Shown one piece after another: positions 25,799 to 34,483 of a DNA stretch of 64,000 nucleotides. This DNA comes from an uncultured Bacillota bacterium. GTDB lineage: Bacteria > Bacillota_I > Bacilli_A > RFN20 > CAG-288. Location: positions 1 to 64,000 of the forward strand of contig CASDOO010000020.1 of NCBI GenBank assembly GCA_949282275.1. Direction: 5' to 3'. The notes under the pieces are model-generated. The model had not been told where the DNA came from and did not search any database. It worked only from the letters and a program-made list of their open reading frames with translations. The position numbers and the translations under genes are program-made. Numbering within the stretch: position 1 is the first letter of the stretch; every line of letters begins with the position of its first letter.

Positions 25799-28643
25799 TT
25801 TCAGCAGCTCCTTTGAGAGTCCAAACGTTGTTTGAAAAGCTTAACGAGTATAGACGTGTTCGAGAATCACCAGTATCTCCACCTGCGTAACGGTATAAAT
25901 ATGTTGTGGCAGTGTTGCCGTTTATTGAATCTTGGACATAAACAAAACTTCCTCTGTAAAAAACATTAATCGGCCGATTGAAAGTTAACCCGTCACCATA
26001 GTCTGTGCCGTTGATAGAAATATAGTTTCCGTTGTTGGTTACTTGGAAAAAGGAACCAGAAAGATCGTCTGGGGAATCGGCGGATGTTTGAAGATTCACT
26101 GTACCATAGAAATTGGCTTTATTTGTTTTGTCCCATGAGTGTGACCAAGAATAATCAGGAATAAATGCATAGGTTGATGTTCCATTGTCAATCAAACCAG
26201 TGATTGAGTCATAGTGATATTCCGGTTTGTTAGACAAAGAAATTCCAGCGGATGATTCTGGGGTAACGCTAGATGAGGAAGAACCGCCCACAACGGAATA
26301 GTCGACTGTCGTTACATCAACCAACACTTCGCGTTCTGTGTTCATTAGCGGTGGTGTATAGAACCCTCGAACATAGAAATAGTTTTGCCCTATGGATGTC
26401 TTTCCAGGAGCCGTGTTTGGTCCAAGCATAAAATAATTACCAAATAAACTAACCTTTCGATGAGAAGAAATAGAATTCCAGTCATTTATTGATCTTCTGA
26501 AGGCGGACATGTTTTCAATATCCATCATGCCCCCAAAACGAAAAGAATGGTACATAGGTATGAGATTATTAGAAGAGTCCCGATTTTCTCTAAATATAAT
26601 TTTTCCATCGAAATCGGCATAGGCAGGAGTTGCTGCAAGAGATTTCCAAAGAGGCGCATAGGAAGAATTCGAGAGGAGATTCGTGTTTCTTGCATCATAG
26701 AGAGGATAATTTGTTGTTCCAGGTTCGGAATAATAAAAGGTGTCCAGAAAAGTCAATCCACCAACGCTTTGGTATGTCTGATAATCAATAAATGAGTCGT
26801 TGTTTGTCATTAAATCTGCCGAAGAATAGGAAAGAATCAAATTGCTATTTCTATCAAAATCCAAATAGGAACCGGCCATAAACACGATTTCTTGGTTGAG
26901 ATAAATCGTTGAATTTAAGATATGGGCTTTGAAATAAAAGGGCAGGAAAAACTGATATTTCCGTGAATCCATCGTAATATGATTTCCAGCGACATTAAAA
27001 TCCAAGAGCCAGTTGGCAAAAGTCAATTCAGCATTTTCAATATAGTAATGGATTTCTTGATTGAACAAGTCAGATGCATATTTTGTCAATGACTCGTTAT
27101 AGCGGACATCTCGTATTATTTTCCCGTTTGATAGTTGAAGAAGGTTATTTTCTTCATTGGCGGCTCCTATAAATGAAACCAATCCGGTGACACCTAAACA
27201 GACATTTCCATTATTCCCAAGGCCTATATTGGTGATTCCGGCAAGATCAACCTTATATTCTCCGCTAAAATATGAGCCGGCATAAAAAACAATTTTGCAG
27301 TCCAAATAGGGGCATCTGTAGAAATTAAAAGGAGAATTGTTGTTGAAAAAAGATACTGGAGCCGACATTGGGAGAAAAACATCCTCTATCACAAAAGGGG
27401 ATTGAAGGCTGGAGCCAGGAAGCATTATAAGAGTTCCAAAAGAACTTGAATCGTTGAATCTTGAACTATCGGTAATAGACCCATAGGAGATGATTTTGCT
27501 CCCATTGGGCATGATAAGATCATATCCGTTTAAGTCAATTTCACAATAATTGCCAATGATAAAACCTTGATATCCAGATTGGGAAAAATCTAAGTTGTTG
27601 CCAAAATAGCCTGTGATTCCTCCCAACGTTATGTTAGCGCTGAAAATGATATCGTTTTGTAATGAAAAACGCGTGACACAATAGTTTCGAGAATAAGAGT
27701 TAGCAGACGAATTATATGTTTTGGTTCCACTATTTGAGGATGCGTTTTGATATTTATACGGGGTTCTTTTTGAAGAATCACCGCCTTCGGAGGAGTTGGC
27801 TTCGGGATTTGAAAGTCCTATCGTTGAATCTCCGCCATAGGAAATGAATTTGTCACTGCTATCATGATAGCCATATCCGTTGGTTTGATTTTTAAGCCAC
27901 GAGTCATCTTTATGTGATAATCTGTAATTAACAGAATTCCCCCGTGCCATATCAGCATCCCTTGTTTGTTTGACATGAGATGTCAAGAAATATTGCCCAT
28001 TTGTAAAGCTTGGTGTAATGCCGGCATTTTTTTCCGAAGCCGTAATTCCCATCACCCTTGTCTCAACGCTTTGATTGTATCCTTCTGATGTTAGATGAAT
28101 GATATTGTCCGGCGTTCCGATGAATTGTTCGCCGTAATCAAGTGTTTCGTCATAGGTGCTTTGTAGTGTTGTCGTCTGGTACGTGGATTCCGTTCTTGAG
28201 GCAAAGCTGGTATTGTTGGCACCCAAACAGCTGGCGCTTACCGTATTCGTATAATTCGCTGCCGTGCCTGTGAGAAGCATATCTTCCGTCACATCAATAT
28301 GCTTGCTTAGGGACTGCCCGTTATAGGTGCCGCCGCTTGCCTTCCAGGAAAGATATTGATTGCCTGAGACATACATTGTGTTGGGGTCGTTGTTCGTGGC
28401 ATCGGCAAGATCGGCCATGCTCAAAATATAGCCATCCTCAAAATAGCGTGTCGTTGTTTCTTCCGTGGCGGTGTTTTGGAAGGTAACCTTGTGGTAGTCC
28501 TTATTGGTATCCTTGTTTTCGTCGACATTGCTCACACCGGTTTCGGGACCATCTTCCTGAATCTGATACCCGGCATAGCCATTTGTGATAGGCATGATGA
28601 GGAAGGTCAGGAAGAGAAATGTTTTCAAGAGTTTCTGTTTCAT
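25791..28643 (-). CDS. Large secreted protein of unknown function (950 residues)
   Basis: A cleavable-looking signal peptide (LLKTFLFLTFLIMPITNGYAG) is followed by about 925 residues rich in Asn, Ser, Thr, Tyr and Gly, without membrane helices, cysteine pattern or sortase motif. The middle part has many short strands ending in Asn or Asp (IIGNYCEIDLNGYDLIM, ITLGGITGYFGNN, GNHITMDSRKY), which suggests a beta-helix or adhesin-like solenoid. The gene is clearly AT-richer than its neighbours, a hint of separate origin. AAAGGAG precedes its ATG. It sits between the SipW-substrate-like gene and the ABC exporter, so it may be exported and displayed by this system. Confidence 0.7.
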   Translation of the reverse strand: MKQKLLKTFLFLTFLIMPITNGYAGYQIQEDGPETGVSNVDENKDTNKDYHKVTFQNTATEETTTRYFEDGYILSMADLADATNNDPNTMYVSGNQYLSWKASGGTYNGQSLSKHIDVTEDMLLTGTAANYTNTVSASCLGANNTSFASRTESTYQTTTLQSTYDETLDYGEQFIGTPDNIIHLTSEGYNQSVETRVMGITASEKNAGITPSFTNGQYFLTSHVKQTRDADMARGNSVNYRLSHKDDSWLKNQTNGYGYHDSSDKFISYGGDSTIGLSNPEANSSEGGDSSKRTPYKYQNASSNSGTKTYNSSANSYSRNYCVTRFSLQNDIIFSANITLGGITGYFGNNLDFSQSGYQGFIIGNYCEIDLNGYDLIMPNGSKIISYGSITDSSRFNDSSSFGTLIMLPGSSLQSPFVIEDVFLPMSAPVSFFNNNSPFNFYRCPYLDCKIVFYAGSYFSGEYKVDLAGITNIGLGNNGNVCLGVTGLVSFIGAANEENNLLQLSNGKIIRDVRYNESLTKYASDLFNQEIHYYIENAELTFANWLLDFNVAGNHITMDSRKYQFFLPFYFKAHILNSTIYLNQEIVFMAGSYLDFDRNSNLILSYSSADLMTNNDSFIDYQTYQSVGGLTFLDTFYYSEPGTTNYPLYDARNTNLLSNSSYAPLWKSLAATPAYADFDGKIIFRENRDSSNNLIPMYHSFRFGGMMDIENMSAFRRSINDWNSISSHRKVSLFGNYFMLGPNTAPGKTSIGQNYFYVRGFYTPPLMNTEREVLVDVTTVDYSVVGGSSSSSVTPESSAGISLSNKPEYHYDSITGLIDNGTSTYAFIPDYSWSHSWDKTNKANFYGTVNLQTSADSPDDLSGSFFQVTNNGNYISINGTDYGDGLTFNRPINVFYRGSFVYVQDSINGNTATTYLYRYAGGDTGDSRTRLYSLSFSNNVWTLKGAAENA

Positions 28644-28648
28644 GGTCT

Positions 28649-29440
28649 TTAGACTCCTTTCGAGGTGGTGATGGATAGAGTCACGCCAGAGAAGTCCGCC
28701 AAGGTCAGGTTTTCCATTTTGGATAGGTCAAAATCCAATACCAAGGAATACTTGTTCATGGTGGCGATATAAGTCGTCAGGACATCGGCGAAGGAATAGA
28801 GATAGTAGTCATCGGGAATGGTGGCACCGCCCAAGGTATGATCGGTGATGAGTACGGAAAGGGTGATTGTCTTGTTTGCGGTGTCTCCCTTGAGATAGGT
28901 TCTTTCGGTCCCGCTTTCGGAAATGCGATTGTTTTCCACATGCCAATTGGATAAAGGAAGGGTGAGATCCTCATTCGGATTTGAAATGGGCCGATATTGG
29001 AAATAGGCATCGGCATTGTCGACAAGGGCGTTGATGTCGACAGTGGCGCTTTCGGGGAAGGAAAAGACGAAATCGATCGTCCCGGTGCATCCAGCATTTC
29101 CGCCAATTGAGTTGTTTATCTGTGCCAAAACGACAGATGCCTTTTCTGTAGTCGTGAAGGAAATGGTGAAATTGTCTTTATCAGTACTTCCTATGCCATC
29201 GGTATCAATCGTGTTTTGCAAATCCATCAATTCGTTTCCGTCGGAATAATAGTGGATTCCTTCGCAGGATATGGTCGTGAAAAGATAGTTGAGATAGCTT
29301 GGGACAGTTGTCACTTGTATGGCTCCAGGGTTTGTGCTTGCGCCGGAGATGTTGCCTGTCACGGAAAAAGCGGCAAAGGAAACGGACATGGTCATGAGGA
29401 TGCCGGTAGCCAGAATCAAAGACAATGTCCTTTTTCTCAT
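28649..29440 (-). CDS. Exported protein with SipW-type signal peptide (TasA/camelysin-like)
   Basis: 263 residues. The N-terminus RKRTLSLILATGILMTMSVSF followed by AAFSVTGNISG resembles the signal region of SipW-processed proteins, with a hydrophobic stretch then an aromatic residue and a beta-strand. The rest is all-beta (DNFTISFTTTEKASVVLAQI, GTIDFVFSFPESATVDI, KTITLSVLITD) with no membrane segment, consistent with a TasA-like jelly-roll fibre subunit. GAGGAG precedes the ATG, and it starts two bases after the lipoprotein gene ends. I am confident about export, less about the TasA relation, which rests on the signal, fold pattern and the sipW gene in the same operon. Confidence 0.6.
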   Translation of the reverse strand: MRKRTLSLILATGILMTMSVSFAAFSVTGNISGASTNPGAIQVTTVPSYLNYLFTTISCEGIHYYSDGNELMDLQNTIDTDGIGSTDKDNFTISFTTTEKASVVLAQINNSIGGNAGCTGTIDFVFSFPESATVDINALVDNADAYFQYRPISNPNEDLTLPLSNWHVENNRISESGTERTYLKGDTANKTITLSVLITDHTLGGATIPDDYYLYSFADVLTTYIATMNKYSLVLDFDLSKMENLTLADFSGVTLSITTSKGV

Positions 29441-29442
29441 GT

Positions 29443-30579
29443 TTAGTTCTCCTCAAAGCATGCGAATAGCCTTGTGTATTGTTTTGTGACAGGAGTCAGG
29501 TCCGTGAATTTCCCCGCCCTAGGATCGTTAGGCCCTTGGGCGGAGGTGTACCATCCGATGAAGGTGGCCCCGTCCTTGGAAGCGGTCGGTATTTGGCTGA
29601 TGTCGAGGCTTTCTCCCTTCAGACAGGTGACCCGGGAAAGATAGGAGCCATCCAGGATGCCGCCATTCGTCGTGGCATCGAACTCGACCGTGCAGGGAAT
29701 CGTCTCATTCTTCAGATTTGCGATGAGATCCCAAGTGAAACCATTGAAAAGATAGATGGCAAAGTTGGTGAGGTCATAATAGAAGTCGCCCTGCTTTGCC
29801 TGCATGGAAATCTCGAATGTGGGTTCGCCGTTCCCGCTGAACCACTTCGTCGATTCGGGCATCGGGAATTCCAGGACGTCGATGTTTTCCTGATTGGGGT
29901 CATCGGTATATGTGACATAGATGTAATAGGTTCCGTTGGCGCTTTGAGTCGTGATGCTGGAAATCCCTCTTCCGTCCTCGCCGTCGTTCCCCTTGATATA
30001 CGGTATTGTGATTGTTGTCGGGTTCTTGCCTTCGTCGGTGTAGGAAATGGTGATCGTCGTGTTTCCTTCCTCGTCTCTCGTGCTTTCGATGTTCTCGATT
30101 CCGATGCCATCCTTCCCGTTCTGGAGAACGAACTGTTTTTCCGTGCCGTCCGTCAGGCGAATGGTGACCGTTGTCGTTTCGGTGGTGCTATCGAAGTCGG
30201 TAAGGATTTCCTCTATGCTGACGGCATCTTCAAGTTCGATACGCTCCTGTTCCATCGTCTCGTCCGTGAAGGTGATGACGAGATAGGTCTTCCCGGTTTC
30301 AGGGTCGGTAACCTTCTCGATCTTTTCGATTCCGTTGCCAATTGGTCCCTGAGGTCCCATTTCTCCATTCTCCGGCGCAGGTATGGTGAATTCGACAGGT
30401 TGGTAATAGTCATCGGTGAAGGTGATGGTAATGGTGGTGTTCCCTTCCTCGTCCATCTTCGTCGCGATGTTCTCGATCTGCATTCCGCCATCGTCAAAGA
30501 AGGACCCGCAGGAGGTCAACGGCAACAGGAAGAGGAAGGCAAGGATGAAGAGCCTAAGACGTCTAAAGATTCTTTTCAT
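29443..30579 (-). CDS. Lipoprotein with collagen-like patches and repeated beta-units
   Basis: 378 residues. The signal ends in the lipobox LTSC, with Cys about residue 24, so it is lipid-anchored. Repeats of a beta-unit with NTTITITFTDDYYQPVEFTI-like strands alternate with glycine-rich GEMGPQGPIG and GNDGEDGRG patches, as in phage and Gram-positive collagen-like surface proteins. The C-terminal part (FIGWYTSAQG, KQYTRLFACFEEN) matches the InlB B-repeat/Listeria-Bacteroides repeat pattern. AGGAGG lies inside the end of the DUF2357-like gene, with a 17-base overlap. It may anchor the surface structure to the membrane. Confidence 0.75.
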   Translation of the reverse strand: MKRIFRRLRLFILAFLFLLPLTSCGSFFDDGGMQIENIATKMDEEGNTTITITFTDDYYQPVEFTIPAPENGEMGPQGPIGNGIEKIEKVTDPETGKTYLVITFTDETMEQERIELEDAVSIEEILTDFDSTTETTTVTIRLTDGTEKQFVLQNGKDGIGIENIESTRDEEGNTTITISYTDEGKNPTTITIPYIKGNDGEDGRGISSITTQSANGTYYIYVTYTDDPNQENIDVLEFPMPESTKWFSGNGEPTFEISMQAKQGDFYYDLTNFAIYLFNGFTWDLIANLKNETIPCTVEFDATTNGGILDGSYLSRVTCLKGESLDISQIPTASKDGATFIGWYTSAQGPNDPRAGKFTDLTPVTKQYTRLFACFEEN

Positions 30580-31681
30580 GTTGGCCTCCTATCTTCAGGA
30601 ATGGAACGTTCGTGACGAAGTCAATGCCATCCTCTTCTTCCTGGATGTTGGCATGGCAGAGAGGACAATGGCCGTCAATCGCCGGGGAGTGGCAGATGGG
30701 ACAGATGCCATCCTTTTCTCTCTTGGTCAGTGCCGTCCAGGAGACGATGAAGGAAAGAAGATCGTTGACTTCGAGGAAGGAGAACGTCCTTTCGTCTTTT
30801 CCGTTTCGGATCGTCAACGCCGGGAAGAAGAAACTGAAGCCGACTTCCAAGGCATAGAGAGTCTTCTTGTCGCCATGACGGATCTCGATTGTCATATCCT
30901 CGTCTGTCCGGAGCCTGTACTCCATTCTTCCGTCTGTTCCGACAAGGAATCCGTCTTTCTCCACGGCATGGAGTCTTTCGTGGAAGAGGGCAAGGAGGTT
31001 CTTCCGGAATTCTTTTCTCATGAGTCTTCTTTCGTCTTGTCTTCTGAGGAAGAAGTCGAGGCAGGTTCGGTAATCCTTCTGCTCCATGAGAAGATTTGTC
31101 GGTTCGACGCTTTCGAAGGGACGGAGAGGGATTCCCATTCCATCGGCGGCCTTCTTGAGGAATGCTGCCTTTCGATAGAGGGCAAAAAGGTTGTTCGTGA
31201 TATCTTCCGTTCCCCTTTTTTTGGAATCCTCATCCTTGAGAAAGTCGTCAAGGAGACGGATCGTTCCATAGGGGCCATAGGAGATACCGTTCTTAAGGAA
31301 GGGGAGGAAGGAATCGCCCCTGCGGATGAAATCCAATGCCTTTTCGGAGTCCTTTGCTATTAGGCTGAGGACGAAGAGGGCAAAGCGATTCTCGTAGGTA
31401 TCAAAACTCTCCTCCGGCATTTCGTCATAGGCTTTTTCAAGGGACAGCCTTCCACTGGAATCCCGTCGGAAGAGCCGAGGATCCCGATAAGTCTTTTCCA
31501 TGAGGGAGCGGTCGTAGTGTCGGATCTGCTCGATTCGGGAAAGCTGTTCCGAAGCGAAAAGGCGAGATTTCTGGAGACGAAGGATATTCTCGATTGCCTC
31601 CAGGACGAGCCGATGATTGGCAAGCCTGTCCTTTATGACAAGGGGGCTATCCCTGCCATCGGACTTTCTTTCCGCGATCAT
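30563..31681 (-). CDS. DUF2357/McrC-like protein with C-terminal zinc ribbon
   Basis: 372 residues. The segment SFDTYENRFALFVLSLI is the T-x-ENRF motif typical of DUF2357 and McrC-associated proteins, which normally partner McrB-like ATPases. I cannot find a clear PD-(D/E)XK nuclease site: the C-terminal region TIEIRHGDKKTLYALEVGFSF has no convincing catalytic triad. It ends with CPIC-x8-CPLC, a zinc ribbon near residue 345. The gene overlaps the AAA+ gene by four bases (ATGA), so the two proteins are probably made together and interact. The family assignment is moderate, from motif memory only. Confidence 0.55.
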   Translation of the reverse strand: MIAERKSDGRDSPLVIKDRLANHRLVLEAIENILRLQKSRLFASEQLSRIEQIRHYDRSLMEKTYRDPRLFRRDSSGRLSLEKAYDEMPEESFDTYENRFALFVLSLIAKDSEKALDFIRRGDSFLPFLKNGISYGPYGTIRLLDDFLKDEDSKKRGTEDITNNLFALYRKAAFLKKAADGMGIPLRPFESVEPTNLLMEQKDYRTCLDFFLRRQDERRLMRKEFRKNLLALFHERLHAVEKDGFLVGTDGRMEYRLRTDEDMTIEIRHGDKKTLYALEVGFSFFFPALTIRNGKDERTFSFLEVNDLLSFIVSWTALTKREKDGICPICHSPAIDGHCPLCHANIQEEEDGIDFVTNVPFLKIGGQHEKNL

Positions 31682-33564
31682 AAACCGATCCTCTGGATTG
31701 TCCTTTCGATCTGCTTTCTGGAAAGAGAGAAAGATTCCTTTCCGTAGAGGGCATCGATCTTTTCGAGAAGACGCCTCAAGGAGAGGCCAAGGGAGGAATC
31801 CATCCTTCCTTGGAGTTTTCTTAGGACCTTTGTGGCAAAGAGGTAGTCGAGGAGTTCCTCCTTCTTTCTTCCCATTGCCTGATAGACGGGAACCATCTTG
31901 TCGATTTGACGAAGGAGACGGTTTCCGATGGCAATGGCGAATTCCGTTTCCATGAAGGCGAGCAAATCGAGGAAAGCTTTTCTATCGTTCTCATCGAAGC
32001 GAAGGTCCATGTCTTCTTCCGCCTTGGCAAAGAGGTCGCTTAGGCCATCATAGGAAAGCAGGATGGGATTGACATCCTTTTCGACCACGATTTCCCGTTG
32101 ATAGTTCTCGAAATCGATGACGATGGCACGGTCGATGACCTTGTCCGTGACCGTATAGGTCGAATCGTCCTTGTTGCACGTTCCGACGAAGTAGGTGTTG
32201 GGAAGGAGGTCGATGCATCCATTGCGAAGATGCCTTGGGCAATCGTAGTCATCCGGAAGCGAGAGAAGGGGAATGCGTCTTTCGTCCTCCGGGAATTCCA
32301 GGACGGAAAGGAAGTCGGCGAAGTAGTACTCGACACGGGAGATGTTCATCTCGTCGAGGACCATCAGGTTGAGACGGCTAGAAGAATAGGACGCCTGGTA
32401 GAGCCTTCTTAGGAAGGGTGTCTCCATGTATTTCCTCGTGAATTCGTTGTAATAGCCAAGAAGGTCGGATTTCTCTTTGTAGGTCACTTGGATTGATTCG
32501 AAGAAAGCTTCCTCGCCGATGAACTTGGCAAAATATCTTGGGAGGGAGGACTTTCCGGTTCCGGAGATGCCTTCCAGGATGATGAGATGGGTGGCATTCA
32601 TCGCCGAGACAAAGAGGGCAAGCTCCTTTTTCTCATAGAAGAGATGTTCTTTCTTCGCAAGATAGGCCTGCAAGTCATCGATGAGAGAGGAAAGGGTAAT
32701 GTTGGGACTATCCATGGCGACGAAGTTGGCCGATACGTTTGCCTCGTCAATCTGTGAGAGGGCGGGGAAAAGCTTTTCCTTTTCGGGAAGGACGACCTCG
32801 TCATGATTTTCTTGAGTTGGAACAACCTTTAATTCAATTGGTGAATCGCTTGCGATAGTTCCTTCTGTAGGGTCGTTTTTCCCGGATGAATTGGCTTGAA
32901 CTGTCGTTTTTTTGGAATCAACTTCCCCGAAGGAGGAGACGACATCCTTTCCATCATCCTGAAGTTCACCGGGTTCTTCCTTTTCCTCTTTCTCGATTTC
33001 CTGCCTTTCCTTCTCTTCTTTCCTGATTTGCTCCTGGCTGTAGCTTGTGAGATTGACCTTGGCAAATCCGATGCAATAGACGCAGATACCGATGAGCGCG
33101 AAGACGAAAAGGCCAAGGATGACGAAGAAGAGGGCGGATAGGACAATGACCTGACTGACGAAGGTCATCGTCGTCGGATAGCTATCCATGCCGACGGCAA
33201 GATGGAAGAGGCTTCCAAGGCCGAGGGAGAGGGCGACTGCGACAAGGAAGGCGATTCCATAATAAAGCCATGCCTTTCTCGAATAGACCTTCTCGCCGTG
33301 ACGCCTCATCCAATACATGATGTAGCAACAGGCCATGTCGAAGAGGACGATGTAGACAAGGATAAAGATGAGCATCAGCCACATGATCGGCGTTGCCGCA
33401 ATTGCCGGGAATCCGAAGAGGGCTCCCAGTGCGGCAATGGGATTGGTCCTGGCAAAGATCGTATAGCTTGCATCCAGCCCGAAGGCCGTGACCAAGGCGA
33501 TGACGGCATAGAATACCGCTAGGCATATGCTCAGCTTGTTGGCCCTTGTCAGCTTGTTCTCCAT
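31678..33564 (-). CDS. Membrane-anchored McrB-like AAA+ ATPase
   Basis: About 628 residues. Four membrane helices fill residues 12-170, followed by a charged linker (180-270). The AAA_5/McrB-type ATPase follows: Walker A GISGTGKSS (334-342), the LGYYNEFTRKY segment, Walker B LMVLDEMNIS (402-411), sensor 1 FVGTCNKDDS (461-470) and VIDRAIVIDF with the arginine finger. McrB uses DExN and the same IDRA region. The ATG at 33564 has AAAGG five bases upstream; a GTG two codons earlier overlaps the signal-peptidase stop and is possible. Anchoring at the membrane beside a signal peptidase suggests a protein-remodelling role instead of DNA restriction. Confidence 0.8.
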   Translation of the reverse strand: MENKLTRANKLSICLAVFYAVIALVTAFGLDASYTIFARTNPIAALGALFGFPAIAATPIMWLMLIFILVYIVLFDMACCYIMYWMRRHGEKVYSRKAWLYYGIAFLVAVALSLGLGSLFHLAVGMDSYPTTMTFVSQVIVLSALFFVILGLFVFALIGICVYCIGFAKVNLTSYSQEQIRKEEKERQEIEKEEKEEPGELQDDGKDVVSSFGEVDSKKTTVQANSSGKNDPTEGTIASDSPIELKVVPTQENHDEVVLPEKEKLFPALSQIDEANVSANFVAMDSPNITLSSLIDDLQAYLAKKEHLFYEKKELALFVSAMNATHLIILEGISGTGKSSLPRYFAKFIGEEAFFESIQVTYKEKSDLLGYYNEFTRKYMETPFLRRLYQASYSSSRLNLMVLDEMNISRVEYYFADFLSVLEFPEDERRIPLLSLPDDYDCPRHLRNGCIDLLPNTYFVGTCNKDDSTYTVTDKVIDRAIVIDFENYQREIVVEKDVNPILLSYDGLSDLFAKAEEDMDLRFDENDRKAFLDLLAFMETEFAIAIGNRLLRQIDKMVPVYQAMGRKKEELLDYLFATKVLRKLQGRMDSSLGLSLRRLLEKIDALYGKESFSLSRKQIERTIQRIGL

Positions 33565-33566
33565 AG

Positions 33567-34469
33567 TCACCTTTCACTTTCCGGAAGAGCTATCCTTTCC
33601 TTGTCGATGAGAAGATAGCTTTCCCCTTCATATTCCTTTTCTTCGTTGTAATCGTATTCGCCTTCCTTTACGACCAATGTCCCGTCTTCCGAAACGATCT
33701 CATATTCCTTTGCTTTCCCTACTTTTTCGAAAAGCATTGCCTTCCGTTCCTCTTCCTTCTTCTGCTGGATACGCATGCACTGATCATAGAGGATAAGGAC
33801 ATAGAGGATTCCGCAGAAAGCAAGGATGCCATAGTTGGATTGGACGAAGAGGACGAGGATTCCTAGCTTCGGTATTCGGAAGTGCGTGTAGACACCGACC
33901 AGATTGTCCATCGTCACCATGGTCGGATCGCTCGTATCGTTGGCATCGCCTCTCGTGACAAGGAAATTCTCCTTCTTTTCGATGACCCGGTGGACGATTG
34001 GTCTTCCTTCCTCATCAATATAGCAAACGATGTCGTAAAGCTGGATTTCATCCAAGGAGTCGACACGTCTAACGGCAATCATGTCGTTGACCTGAATCTG
34101 GTCATTAAGATTATTTTTGAAGAGATAGTCGTTTCTTTCGTTCTTCTCCGACATGGAGCCTGTCACGATGACCATCGTCTCATATGGAAGATGGAAGGCA
34201 TTGATGACGCGGGTCGTCAGAGAAAGAAGGAAGAACAAAGATAAGACGATTACAAGAACATCCAGAAGGATGCCGGCAATCTTGCGTATCCTCCTGGATG
34301 TCCGATTCTTCTCTTTTTCTTCTTCGAGATGCACTCCGTAGACAAGATAGGCATCTCTTTTCCCTTTCTTCACTTCCTCGATACTCTTTTTGACATAGTA
34401 GATAAGCAGGCAGGTCAAGCCGGCAAGAAAGAACAGCGTTATGGCGAGGACGATCCAAAAGAGGTTCAT
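33567..34469 (-). CDS. SipW-like (ER-type) signal peptidase I
   Basis: 300 residues. Two membrane helices (1-25 and about 65-88) precede the catalytic MVIVTGSMSEK, with Ser105 as nucleophile. The general base is a histidine in PIVHRV (His160), as in archaeal, ER and SipW enzymes, and not lysine. The GDANDTSD box (174-181) follows. A third membrane stretch (about 203-230) and a charged cytoplasmic tail of 70 residues end the protein. SipW enzymes cleave the special signal peptides of fibre subunits such as TasA. The TasA-like gene ends 14 bases upstream. No good ribosome binding site precedes the ATG, so translation may be coupled. Confidence 0.85.
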   Translation of the reverse strand: MNLFWIVLAITLFFLAGLTCLLIYYVKKSIEEVKKGKRDAYLVYGVHLEEEKEKNRTSRRIRKIAGILLDVLVIVLSLFFLLSLTTRVINAFHLPYETMVIVTGSMSEKNERNDYLFKNNLNDQIQVNDMIAVRRVDSLDEIQLYDIVCYIDEEGRPIVHRVIEKKENFLVTRGDANDTSDPTMVTMDNLVGVYTHFRIPKLGILVLFVQSNYGILAFCGILYVLILYDQCMRIQQKKEEERKAMLFEKVGKAKEYEIVSEDGTLVVKEGEYDYNEEKEYEGESYLLIDKERIALPESER

Positions 34470-34483
34470 ATCAATGGGAGGGG

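Noticed and set aside
30563-33564. Classical McrBC restriction system
   Set aside because: The ATPase is membrane-anchored, the partner shows no nuclease site, and both are locked in a secretion operon.
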